Positions 1 through 7,736 of a DNA stretch of 64,000 nucleotides are shown piece after piece. This DNA is from Bacteroidales bacterium UBA5515 (GTDB lineage Bacteria > Bacteroidota > Bacteroidia > Bacteroidales > P3). The stretch lies in contig DIOL01000032.1 of assembly GCA_002423895.1 (NCBI GenBank), forward strand, positions 124,001-188,000, written 5' to 3'. The notes under the pieces are model-generated. The model saw only the letters and a list, made by a program, of their open reading frames with translations. It was not told the origin of the DNA and made no database searches. A program made the translations under genes and the position numbers. Each line of letters starts with the position of its first letter. The stretch's first letter is position 1.

Positions 1-445
1 ATGCGTAGCCCTCATAATCATAAGCATATCCCATTTGAACAAAACTTGTTCTCTCGCCAACAGGAATACGTAAAAATCCAGTATATTCTTTTAATAAATA
101 TTCTTTTTGATTAGGGAAAATAGAATCCATTACGTTTATAGGCTTAAACTGAGAGTTTCCATTTTTATCTTTATAATATTTTTTACCAAAAACATTAACA
201 ACATAAAGATTTCCTTCTTTTATTTCAAAAATTGCTTCATAGCCACGACAACATGCAGTACTTGAATTTCTAACAGAAGATAAGTCGCTAAATTTTATAT
301 TATGAGCTTCAAAATAGCTCTCCAAAGGATTTGTCAGCATAGGCAAAGTATCTTCTTCCCAAATAATATAATCAGGTACTTGTGCTGTTGCAAAACAGTT
401 AAAGGAAATAAAAAACAATGAAATTATTAAGAATAATCTTTTCAT
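1..445 (-). CDS. Secreted protein of unknown function, N-terminal part only
   Basis: Read on the minus strand, an ATG at 445-443 opens a frame that runs without a stop off the left edge (148 codons visible). The first 20 or so residues (MKRLFLIISLFFISFNCFA) form a classical signal peptide, so the product is exported. The rest has no motif I recognise; a Cys-Cys pair sits near residue 66 in STACCRGYEA. A TAnnTTTG-type promoter lies 26 bases upstream (471-478). Function unknown. Confidence 0.75.
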   Translation of the reverse strand, partial: MKRLFLIISLFFISFNCFATAQVPDYIIWEEDTLPMLTNPLESYFEAHNIKFSDLSSVRNSSTACCRGYEAIFEIKEGNLYVVNVFGKKYYKDKNGNSQFKPINVMDSIFPNQKEYLLKEYTGFLRIPVGERTSFVQMGYAYDYEGYA

Positions 446-470
446 AAGAATTCAAATTGGTTGTTATTTG

Positions 471-478
471 CAAAGGTA
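471..478 (-). promoter_or_regulatory. Bacteroidota -7 promoter element for the leftmost gene
   Basis: CAAAGGTA on the plus strand reads TACCTTTG on the minus strand and matches TAnnTTTG, 26 bases upstream of the start codon at 445. No clear -33 TTTG was found. Confidence 0.55.
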
Positions 479-647
479 TTAAAATTTCTGATGTTGGGAG
501 TTAAAATATTAGATAATCGTTTGAGGAAAGAAATTATACAATACTCAATAAATAAACTCTAAATAATATAAAAACATATTAAAAATAGGAGATAATCTCC
601 TTTGATGTAATCTAAATTCGAAAAAGTCTTAAGTTATGAAAATAAAA

Positions 648-720
648 TAAGGAGTTAGCGAAATATAATAAGGAGTTATTTTACTAAAACAAGGATATAA
701 ATTATTAAAATAAGGATTTA
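648..720. repeat. Array of four TAAGGA units with a 21-bp period
   Basis: TAAGGAGTTA (648), TAAGGAGTTA (669), CAAGGATATA (690) and TAAGGATTTA (711) start exactly 21 bases apart. A weaker in-register unit, ending in AGTTA, starts at 627. The bases between units are not conserved. The array lies between the two divergent promoters, so it is probably not transcribed. Confidence 0.7.
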
Positions 721-727
721 ATTGTGC

Positions 728-789
728 AAAGATGCACATCATTCACATAGAAAGATGCACATCTTTTGGGGTAAAAGATGTGCATCTTT
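728..789. repeat. Array of three GATG(CA/TG)CATC units with a 23-bp period, ending in a hairpin
   Basis: AAAGATGCACATC starts at 728 and 751, and AAAGATGTGCATC at 774, each 23 bases apart. The core is a near-palindrome with an asymmetric centre; the third copy has the centre inverted. Copies two and three form a perfect 17-bp stem (751-767 with 773-789) around a GGGGT loop. The right end is T-rich, so a terminator is possible, but no gene ends nearby on either strand. Confidence 0.75.
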
Positions 790-992
790 TATTTTGATAA
801 ATTTTAGGAATATTTATTTGATTTAACTCTACTGAATTTATTTCGAGTAATTTTGATATGCAAATATACAAATTTATTTTCATTTGACAGTTATATATTA
901 TAAATATCTAAATTGAAGAAAAAAAATATCTTTATCTCAAGATTAACAAAATGAAAACCAAAAAATTCATTTAAAGTTAAGAATCTTTTTTC

Positions 993-1000
993 TATCTTTG
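993..1000 (+). promoter_or_regulatory. -7 promoter element for the TM2 protein gene
   Basis: TATCTTTG matches TAnnTTTG and lies 22 bases before the ATG at 1022. It argues that the upstream in-frame TTG at 998 is not the start. Confidence 0.6.
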
Positions 1001-1021
1001 CCAAATCAAATAAATTTCATT

Positions 1022-1360
1022 ATGAAAAAAGATTATGAAAAGTATTGTCATAACTGCGGTGCAATTATTGACAAACAAGCAGAAACATGTCCTAAATGTG
1101 GTGAAAGACAAAGCCGTTTCTCAAATAATAATCCACAAAGAATTAATGCAGAAATGAATTCCACATGGCTTATAACTCTTTTGCTTTGCATCATTTTGGG
1201 TTATCTTGGAGCACATAGATTTTATCATCATAAATATGGAACAGCTATTTTGATGATTATCACTTGTGGTGGTTTTGGTATTTGGTATATTGTGGATATT
1301 ATTTTTATTATCTTAGGACAATTTAAAGACCAAAATGGTAACTACGTTACTATGAATTAA
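1022..1360 (+). CDS. TM2-domain membrane protein with N-terminal zinc ribbon
   Basis: A 112-residue protein. Residues 7-30 carry two CxxC pairs (YCHNCGA and CPKCGE) typical of a small zinc ribbon. Residues 43-100 form a TM2 domain: two hydrophobic helices joined by a short turn, with GYLGAHRFYHHKYG between them. TM2 proteins are small inner-membrane proteins of unknown biochemical role. I chose the ATG at 1022 because an in-frame TTG at 998 lies inside the promoter element. The next gene starts 11 bases after the stop, so the two are probably co-transcribed. Confidence 0.85.
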   Translation: MKKDYEKYCHNCGAIIDKQAETCPKCGERQSRFSNNNPQRINAEMNSTWLITLLLCIILGYLGAHRFYHHKYGTAILMIITCGGFGIWYIVDIIFIILGQFKDQNGNYVTMN

Positions 1361-1371
1361 AATTCCAATTT

Positions 1372-2916
1372 ATGAGAGTTCTTTTCTTTGCTTTTCTAAT
1401 ATTTAGTTTTGCTCAGCAATCTTTTTCTCAAAAAGATTCAAAAATTTTAACTTCAGATACAATTCTTACAAAGGATTTAATTACAAATTCTGATGTTAAA
1501 GCTAAGGTATATACTTTTGAGGATAGAGTTTATAACTTTTATATTGATTCCACTTCAAATACTACAACCATATCATTAAGAAAGCTATCAAAGAACAAAA
1601 AAGAATACAAATCAGAAGGGAATATATTTGTTTTTGATTTTGATAAGAATGAGATATTATGGAATAAAGAGATTTCATACGACCATCATAATTTTGTCCA
1701 ATTTGATTCTCTTTTAGTTTATTCTGAAAATAGCAAAATTGAACTATGGAATATTCGCAATGGAAAAGAATTGTGGAATTCAGAGAGAAATCTTTACTAT
1801 ACTATTCCCAAAAAGAAAATTGCATTAACTTATCCTAATACCCAAAACTCAGAGAAGCTTGAAGCTCTTGACTTAGCCACTGGTAATTCTCTTTGGAAAA
1901 GGGAAATTGAAAATAAAAGTGGATGGGAGGATATTCAATCTGTTAATGATTCTATTTATTTAATTTACGCCAATGGTTTTCATGCCGTTAATATTAATGA
2001 TGGTAAAGGCATAGACTTTAAAGCCACAACTGACGATAAGGATTATACTGGAGTTATTATTGTTTCTGCAGCAAATATTGCTTTAGGAATATTGACAGAC
2101 TCCTACAATATTCCTGATGCAGAGCCAAGTGTTGTAGATAATATTCGTTCCAATGCATTAATTGATTCTTCTGCCATATTCTTTGCTTCAAGAAATAAAC
2201 TATCTAAAATAGATAATGAAACCAAAACTTTATGGGAAGTAGATTTACCTAAGAAAGAAATTAGTCATTCAAATTTATTTAAGAAGGATTCTGTTCTTTA
2301 TATGGTCAATTATGGATATGCACAAAAAGAGGGAAAAAAGATTGCATACGGGAAACCATATCTTAAGGCTTATAATGAAAGTAATGGTAATTTAATTTAC
2401 TCTGTTATTTTGGAAGGTGAGTCTGTTCTTGAATATAAAATAAGTAAGGATAGAATTATCTTTCTTTTCGACAATGGAATTTCTCAATATAGTTTGATTG
2501 ATGGTGGTTTTATTTCCAACAGGAAGTTTGACACAAAGAATTATGGGAATATCACTTCTTTTGTTGATAGTAATATTTATTATAACAATAATTCTTTTTA
2601 TCAACCATTGGTTAAAAAGGGGAAGAATAACTATTATGTTAATTTCTCAACAGGATATATCCAATTATTAAATTCTCGCTTTGAAACCATTGAAGAAAAA
2701 CCTTATGAGGAACTTTATTTCTTGGATTCAAAACATAATGAATTTGAAATTTTAACTCAAGATACTCTAACAATATTAATTAACAAAGACGGAGTACCTG
2801 TTTTAAATTTATCCAATTTCTATTATGCTACCATTAGCAAAGGAAAACTTTATGGTAAAAGAGAAAATAACCTTTTAGAAATTGACCTTAATCAAATAGG
2901 TAAAAGAGAAAATTAA
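1372..2916 (+). CDS. Secreted PQQ-like beta-propeller protein
   Basis: 514 residues with a signal peptide (MRVLFFAFLIFSFAQQSFSQ). The body has repeated blades with Trp-containing strands such as ELWNIRNGKELWNS (around residue 125) and EALDLATGNSLWKREI (around residue 165). These resemble PQQ-type or BamB-like propeller repeats, in which each blade ends in a tryptophan. No catalytic or haem motif is visible, so a scaffold or binding role in the periplasm or at the surface is likely, but this is inference. It follows the TM2 gene by 11 bases and converges with cutC. Confidence 0.7.
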   Translation: MRVLFFAFLIFSFAQQSFSQKDSKILTSDTILTKDLITNSDVKAKVYTFEDRVYNFYIDSTSNTTTISLRKLSKNKKEYKSEGNIFVFDFDKNEILWNKEISYDHHNFVQFDSLLVYSENSKIELWNIRNGKELWNSERNLYYTIPKKKIALTYPNTQNSEKLEALDLATGNSLWKREIENKSGWEDIQSVNDSIYLIYANGFHAVNINDGKGIDFKATTDDKDYTGVIIVSAANIALGILTDSYNIPDAEPSVVDNIRSNALIDSSAIFFASRNKLSKIDNETKTLWEVDLPKKEISHSNLFKKDSVLYMVNYGYAQKEGKKIAYGKPYLKAYNESNGNLIYSVILEGESVLEYKISKDRIIFLFDNGISQYSLIDGGFISNRKFDTKNYGNITSFVDSNIYYNNNSFYQPLVKKGKNNYYVNFSTGYIQLLNSRFETIEEKPYEELYFLDSKHNEFEILTQDTLTILINKDGVPVLNLSNFYYATISKGKLYGKRENNLLEIDLNQIGKREN

Positions 2917-2944
2917 TAAATTGGAGAAATAAATTTATTCTCTA

Positions 2945-3700
2945 TTAGATTAATTCTTTTAAAACTTCTATTATTGCTTCTATCTTCTTTGAATCAGTAA
3001 AGGGAATATCATATTCTTTACTAAATTCATCATTTGACATGCTCACACCTTTATTCCTATATTCCATTTTACTTTCTTTAATTGTTTTTGCACTTAAATG
3101 GAAATGATTAATCTTGGTTTTTGAGTATATTTCTTTTGCATTATCTGCACTAACTCCTGAGCCTGCCATCACTTCTATTCTTCCTTTGGAATTAAGTTGA
3201 ATTTTAGCGATATTATCTAATCCCAAAATAGCTTTATTTTCTTTTCCAGAGGTCAAAACTCTTGTACAACCACATTCAACAATATCTTCAAAAGCTTTTA
3301 AATAATCATTTGTCATATCAATTGCTCTATGAAAACAAACCTTCATTGGATATGCAAGTATAACTAATTCTTTTGTCCTTTCCTTATCAATATTTCCTTG
3401 AGGAGTAAGAATTCCAAAAACAACTCCATCAACATTCAATTCCTTACAACAAAGAATATCTTTTTTCATCACCTCAAATTCAAGTTCAGAATAAAAGAAG
3501 TCTCCAGCTCTTGGGCGTATCATTGCCATAATTGGAATCTTTAGCATCTTTTTAGATAGAGCAATTAGAGCAAAAGAAGGTGTTAAGCCTCCTTCAGCTA
3601 AAGAAGAACAAAGTTCAATTCTATTTGCTCCAGCTTTTTCAGCAACAATTGCTGACTCTATTGAATCTACACAAACCTCAACTTCAAATTTAGTATTCAT
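2945..3700 (-). CDS. cutC: CutC family protein
   Basis: 251 residues, full length for CutC. The N-terminal stretch FEVEVCVDSIESAIVAEKAG followed by ANRIELCSSLAEGGLTPS is diagnostic; IPIMAMIRPRAGDFFYS and VCFHRAID also match the TIM-barrel family. CutC was linked to copper tolerance in E. coli, but its biochemical role is unsettled. It lies four bases downstream of the GSCFA gene and is probably translated from the same message, driven by the promoter at 4737-4744. Confidence 0.93.
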   Translation of the reverse strand: MNTKFEVEVCVDSIESAIVAEKAGANRIELCSSLAEGGLTPSFALIALSKKMLKIPIMAMIRPRAGDFFYSELEFEVMKKDILCCKELNVDGVVFGILTPQGNIDKERTKELVILAYPMKVCFHRAIDMTNDYLKAFEDIVECGCTRVLTSGKENKAILGLDNIAKIQLNSKGRIEVMAGSGVSADNAKEIYSKTKINHFHLSAKTIKESKMEYRNKGVSMSNDEFSKEYDIPFTDSKKIEAIIEVLKELI

Positions 3701-3704
3701 AGTC

Positions 3705-4646
3705 TTAAATAAATCTTTTTTTCTCTAATTCTTCTTCCAAATCTTTTATTCTTTGCAAATGCAACTGATAATCTTTGGTTGTAGTGTCAAAAGGACGATG
3801 TTGTTTTAATTTGTGTAATTTCTCAAACTCCTTAGATAATAATAATGTATCATGACTAAAATAGGTTTGAGAAAACTTTTGCCATATATAGTCAATTGCT
3901 TGAGGAGTTGGATGCAACATATCTGATTCGTAAAAACGATAATCCCTCAAGTCATCCATCATTAATTCATAGGAAGGGAAGTAATCTATTTTAGAATTTT
4001 GTTTTAAAAGTTCTTCAACAGCAACATGAAGCATAGATTTACTTAATTGATTTTCTCTATAACCATCTTTAATATGTCTTATTGGAGAAACAGTAATTAT
4101 TATTTTTGGATTATTTTGATTAGTTGTCTTTAGAAAATTATCAAGGCTTTTAGAAAGAACTTCTATTGTTTTTTCAATACTTAGAAGACTTTTAGTAAAT
4201 TGAGAAGAAGGGATTTTATGACAATTACCCATTATTTTATTGGTATCATTGTGAGTATAAATCCATGAAGTACCAAGAGTAAGGATTAGATATTTTGTTT
4301 CTTTTATAAATTTGTGGCTTTGGGCAATTTCATTGTTTATCTTATCTAATAAGTCTTCGGGAGTATGTCCTTTAAATGAACCATGATGAGAATAGGAATA
4401 CCAACCATTATTTTCAATTAAATCATCTTTTGTAAAGGATTTGTTTTCCAAAACATAATCCAAACACTGAGAAATGGTGAATGAATTATATATTATTCCA
4501 AATGGATTAATTGAAGTTTGAAATCCACTGTTTATTAACTTCTCTCCTATATTTTGAGTAAAACATGAGCCAATAAGCATTATTTTATCTTTATGGTCAA
4601 TGTTTTGTTTTGACTTTAAAGGAGTAATTTCTGTTCTAAATATCAT
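3705..4646 (-). CDS. GSCFA-domain protein
   Basis: 313 residues. The family signature near residue 25 reads LIGSCFTQNIGEKLINSGF, followed by INPFGIIYNS. This is the GSCFA family, an SGNH/GDSL-hydrolase-like group common in Bacteroidota and proteobacteria. ILTLGTSWIY and the late ESDMLHPTPQAIDYIW (Asp...His) fit the catalytic Asp/His of an SGNH hydrolase fold. The substrate is unknown. The C-terminus is rich in Lys and Glu and probably helical. There is no signal peptide, so it is cytoplasmic. First gene of a two-gene unit with cutC. Confidence 0.88.
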   Translation of the reverse strand: MIFRTEITPLKSKQNIDHKDKIMLIGSCFTQNIGEKLINSGFQTSINPFGIIYNSFTISQCLDYVLENKSFTKDDLIENNGWYSYSHHGSFKGHTPEDLLDKINNEIAQSHKFIKETKYLILTLGTSWIYTHNDTNKIMGNCHKIPSSQFTKSLLSIEKTIEVLSKSLDNFLKTTNQNNPKIIITVSPIRHIKDGYRENQLSKSMLHVAVEELLKQNSKIDYFPSYELMMDDLRDYRFYESDMLHPTPQAIDYIWQKFSQTYFSHDTLLLSKEFEKLHKLKQHRPFDTTTKDYQLHLQRIKDLEEELEKKRFI

Positions 4647-4736
4647 AATTTATTAGTTGAATCCAATTAAATGGGATAAGCCAAGAGTTATTATTCGCTT
4701 TCACTTAATTTCTCTCTTATCTCAAATTAATCTATG

Positions 4737-4744
4737 CAAAAATA
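4737..4744 (-). promoter_or_regulatory. -7 promoter element for the GSCFA-cutC unit
   Basis: CAAAAATA reads TATTTTTG on the minus strand (TAnnTTTG). It lies about 90 bases upstream of the start at 4646, leaving a long AT-rich leader. Confidence 0.5.
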
Positions 4745-4944
4745 TTATAGTTTTTTGACAAAACCACCTTATTAGGGTAAAATAAAAACTTAATACCTTT
4801 TCATTTTCAATTAGCAAACTTAGTCTTTAGGGGTTTAAAATAAAGACATTTCAAGGGCTAAAATAAGTATAAAAATATATATCAATTATACATTAAAAAA
4901 GAAGCTTAATTTAACCTATTAAAAAGAAGTTTTAATGTCTCAAA

Positions 4945-5215
4945 ATCAAGTATAAAACTAATTAAACTTCGTTTTAATGTCCAATTCATGGCATGATGTT
5001 CTCGAATTCATGGCATGATTTCCTTCAATTCATGGCATGAATTAGTTGATTTCATGGCATGATTCTGACCAATTCATGGCATGATTCCGAGTAATTCATG
5101 CCATGAATTCGAGAATATCATGCCATGATTCCAACATCAACTCCCTATTTAATTTTTTCTAAACAGGATTTAGCTACATTAAATCGAAGATAAATTAGAT
5201 TTATTAAAGGATTTT
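4945..5215. repeat. Dispersed intergenic repeat element, copy 1
   Basis: The palindrome array at 4986-5128 is flanked by about 40 bases on the left (AAAACTAATTAAACTTCG) and about 85 on the right (CCAACATCAACTCCCTATTT, then TTTTTTCTAAACAGG). Both flanks recur in reverse complement around 21405-21650, at roughly 80% identity by eye. The repeat is therefore larger than the array. No terminal inverted repeats or transposase were found. Confidence 0.75.
4986..5128. repeat. Seven TCATG(G/C)CATGA palindromes at exact 22-bp period
   Basis: The 11-base core starts at 4986, 5008, 5030, 5052, 5074, 5096 and 5118, always 22 bases apart. Units 1-5 read TCATGGCATGA and units 6-7 read TCATGCCATGA, the same core inverted about its single central base. 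The 11-base spacers differ in sequence, though most end in AAT. No repeat of CRISPR length is present. The nearest predicted promoters point away from the array on both sides. Confidence 0.95.
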
Positions 5216-5438
5216 CTACAAAACAATTGCTTTTAAGAATAACTATACTTGAAAGATGATTATGAATTGGAAGAGAGAAGTATTTTTTTCTTCTATTTAT
5301 ACTTAATTCTTTAAGTTTTAGAATAAGTCTTATTTAATTCAATCAAACTTTATTGTTATGATTGGCTTTTATTCTTGTTTTAGGCTAAGATAATTAAAAA
5401 ATAGATTGTTTTTTATTAGGCTTTTGAGCCGAATTTAC

Positions 5439-5446
5439 TAACTTTG
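5439..5446 (+). promoter_or_regulatory. -7 promoter element for purL
   Basis: TAACTTTG fits TAnnTTTG, 30 bases before the purL start codon. The leader is short and I see no riboswitch-like structure in it. Confidence 0.6.
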
Positions 5447-5475
5447 CAGTTTAAAAAATTAATATTTTCCTTATC

Positions 5476-7707
5476 ATGAGTAATAATACGGTTAGTGTTG
5501 AAACAGCTAAAGAATTAGGTTTATTACCTGAAGAGTTCCAACAAATTTGCGATATACTTGGACGTACTCCTAATTTTACAGAATTAAGTATTTATTCTGT
5601 AATGTGGAGTGAACATGCTTCTTACAAAAATTCAATTAAACAAATCAAGACACTTCCAAGAGATGGAGATCAGTTAATGGTTAAGGCAGGTGAAGAAAAT
5701 GCTGGTATGGTTGATGTTGGAAATGGAATAGCTTGCGTTTTTAAAATAGAATCACATAATCACCCTTCTGCAGTTGAACCTTATCAAGGTGCTGCAACTG
5801 GAGTTGGAGGTATTAATAGAGATATTTTCACAATGGGAGCTCGTCCTGTTGCTCAATTAAATTCATTACGTTTTGGAGATATTGACAATCCACATACACA
5901 ATGGTTAATTAAAGGAGTTACAAAAGGTATTGGCGATTATGGTAATGCTTTTGGAGTTCCAGTTGTTGGAGGTGAAGTGTTTTTTGACCCTTGTTACGAA
6001 AACAATCCTTTGGTTAATGCCATGAGTGTTGGGATAATGAAGAAAGAAGATTTAATTTCTGCTGTTGCAAAAGGAGAAGGTAATCCTGTTTACATAGTTG
6101 GTTCTTCAACTGGTAAGGATGGTATTCATGGTGCTACATTTGCTTCAGCTGATGTTACAGAAAACTCAGCTGATGATATTCCATCAATTCAAGTAGGCGA
6201 CCCATTCCAGGAAAAATTATTAATGGAAGCTACTTTGGAATTAGGAAAAAGTGGTGCTATTGTTGGAATGCAAGATATGGGAGCAGCTGGAATTATTTGT
6301 TCAACATCTGAGATGTCTGAAAAAGGTTCTTCAGGAATGAATATTTATTTAGATAAAGTTCCTTTAAGACAAAAGAATATTGAACCATGGGAAATACTTC
6401 TTTCTGAAAGTCAGGAAAGAATGCTTGTTGTTGTTCAAAAAGGAAAAGAAAAAGTTGTTGAAGACATATTTAAGAAATGGGACTTAAATTGTGCAAATAT
6501 TGGAGAAGTAACCAAAGGTGACAGACTAAATTTCTATTGGAATGGAGATTTAATTGCTGATGTTCCTGCTTCAACCTTAGTTCTTGGTGGTGGAGCTCCA
6601 CAATATGTTAGAGAAACAAAAGAACCTGCTTATTTTGCTGAAACATTCAAATTCAATATAGACCAAGTAAAAGAACCAGATTTAGAAGAATGTAAGAAAA
6701 TTGCTGATTTTATTGTTCAGCATCCTAATATAGCATCTAAACGTTGGGTATATGAACAATATGATTCAATGGTTGGAACTCGTAATATGTCAACAAATCG
6801 TCCTTCTGACGCTGGAGTTGTAAACATAAAAGAAACATCTAATGCAATTGCAATGACAACTGATTGTAATGGCCGTTATACTCATGCTAATCCAGAAATA
6901 GGAGCACAAATAGCAGTTGCTGAAGCAGCAAGAAATATTATTTGCAGTGGAGGTGAACCATTGGCTGTTACTAACTGCTGTAATTTTGGAAATCCATATA
7001 ATCCTGAAACTTATTGGCAATTTGTTAAAGCAATAAAGGGTATGGGTGATGCTTGTAGAAAATTTAATACTCCTGTAACTGGAGGTAATGTTAGTTTCTA
7101 TAACCAAGCTTCAATGAATGGAGTGGTTGAATCTGTATTTCCAACTCCAGTAATAGGTATGATTGGAGTTGTTGAAAAAAATCTTCAAACTACATTAGAC
7201 TTTAAAAAAGAAGGTCAAACAATTTATTTGTTAGGAAAAGTTGTTGATGATATCAACTGTTCTGAATATCTTTACTCTTATAAGGGAGTTAAGTTATCTC
7301 CTGCTCCATATTTTGATATGGATGAAGAATATAACTTACACCATACTTTAAATGGATTAATCCTTGAAGGACTTATAGCATCTGCACATGATGTTAGTGA
7401 TGGAGGTTTATTCACAACATTGATTGAATCAGCTATGCCAAATAATTTAGGATTTGACATATTAACTGACAGTGAAATAAGACTTGATTCTTATCTTTTT
7501 GGAGAAGCTCAAGGTAGAGTTGTTGTTACAATTGATCCAGAAAAAGAAGAAGACTTCTTAGATATGATTGGACTAACTGGAGTTCCTTGCTGTACTATTG
7601 GATCTGTTACTAATGGTTCAATAATTATTGATGAAGAAAACTTTGGAAATATTCAGGATTACAAAGTAAAATATGATAATTCATTTTCAAATAGATTAAA
7701 CAAGTAG
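5476..7707 (+). CDS. purL: Phosphoribosylformylglycinamidine synthase, small PurL subunit
   Basis: 743 residues. It catalyses the ATP-dependent amidation of FGAR to FGAM in purine synthesis. Family motifs are clear: VMWSEHASYKNS (residues 42-53), IESHNHPSAVEPYQGAATG (from 91), VQDMGAAG-like GMQDMGAAGI, and in the second half AHDVSDGGL. The length matches the small, Bacillus-type PurL, which lacks the glutaminase domain and needs separate PurQ and PurS subunits. Neither is in this window. Many Bacteroidota instead carry a fused protein of about 1,230 residues. The gene has its own promoter and is followed 29 bases later by a peptidase gene. Confidence 0.95.
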   Translation: MSNNTVSVETAKELGLLPEEFQQICDILGRTPNFTELSIYSVMWSEHASYKNSIKQIKTLPRDGDQLMVKAGEENAGMVDVGNGIACVFKIESHNHPSAVEPYQGAATGVGGINRDIFTMGARPVAQLNSLRFGDIDNPHTQWLIKGVTKGIGDYGNAFGVPVVGGEVFFDPCYENNPLVNAMSVGIMKKEDLISAVAKGEGNPVYIVGSSTGKDGIHGATFASADVTENSADDIPSIQVGDPFQEKLLMEATLELGKSGAIVGMQDMGAAGIICSTSEMSEKGSSGMNIYLDKVPLRQKNIEPWEILLSESQERMLVVVQKGKEKVVEDIFKKWDLNCANIGEVTKGDRLNFYWNGDLIADVPASTLVLGGGAPQYVRETKEPAYFAETFKFNIDQVKEPDLEECKKIADFIVQHPNIASKRWVYEQYDSMVGTRNMSTNRPSDAGVVNIKETSNAIAMTTDCNGRYTHANPEIGAQIAVAEAARNIICSGGEPLAVTNCCNFGNPYNPETYWQFVKAIKGMGDACRKFNTPVTGGNVSFYNQASMNGVVESVFPTPVIGMIGVVEKNLQTTLDFKKEGQTIYLLGKVVDDINCSEYLYSYKGVKLSPAPYFDMDEEYNLHHTLNGLILEGLIASAHDVSDGGLFTTLIESAMPNNLGFDILTDSEIRLDSYLFGEAQGRVVVTIDPEKEEDFLDMIGLTGVPCCTIGSVTNGSIIIDEENFGNIQDYKVKYDNSFSNRLNK

Positions 7708-7736
7708 TTGTTTATATAAAAGAAAGAATAATTAAT

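Larger units (their letters stand above)
446..1021. other. Divergent intergenic region holding two short periodic arrays
   Basis: This 576-base spacer separates the minus-strand secreted-protein gene from the plus-strand TM2 gene. It has a promoter near each end (471-478 minus, 993-1000 plus). Between them lie an odd-length palindrome at 587-601 (AGGAGAT, A, ATCTCCT), a 21-bp-period array at 648-720 and a 23-bp-period array ending in a strong hairpin at 728-789. I find no supported coding sequence here. Confidence 0.7.
4647..5475. other. 829-base divergent spacer containing a palindrome-array element
   Basis: No credible gene is present. The spacer holds the minus promoter (4737-4744), a repeat element at about 4921-5215 with seven 22-bp-spaced palindromes, and the purL promoter (5439-5446). 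GTTTTAATGTC occurs at 4929 and 4971, 42 bases apart. TAAAATAA occurs at 4778, 4836 and 4859. Confidence 0.75.

Noticed and set aside
998..1021. Upstream TTG start for the TM2 gene
   Set aside because: The TTG is part of the TATCTTTG promoter element, so it cannot be in the message.
2924..2942. Terminator between the beta-propeller gene and cutC
   Set aside because: GAGAAATAAA and TTTATTCTC can pair, but the stem is AT-only in its core with a bulge; too weak to call.
4986..5128. CRISPR array
   Set aside because: Units are 11 bases with 11-base spacers, far below CRISPR repeat and spacer lengths, and there are no cas genes.
4986..5128. Iteron-type replication origin
   Set aside because: Spacing is iteron-like, but there is no rep or dnaA gene or AT-rich unwinding region specific to this site, and several unrelated arrays share the spacing.
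5447..5475. Riboswitch before purL
   Set aside because: The predicted leader is under 30 bases, too short for a purine or other riboswitch.
6790..7107. Minus-strand open frame within purL
   Set aside because: It lies wholly inside a well-supported gene and has low-complexity composition.
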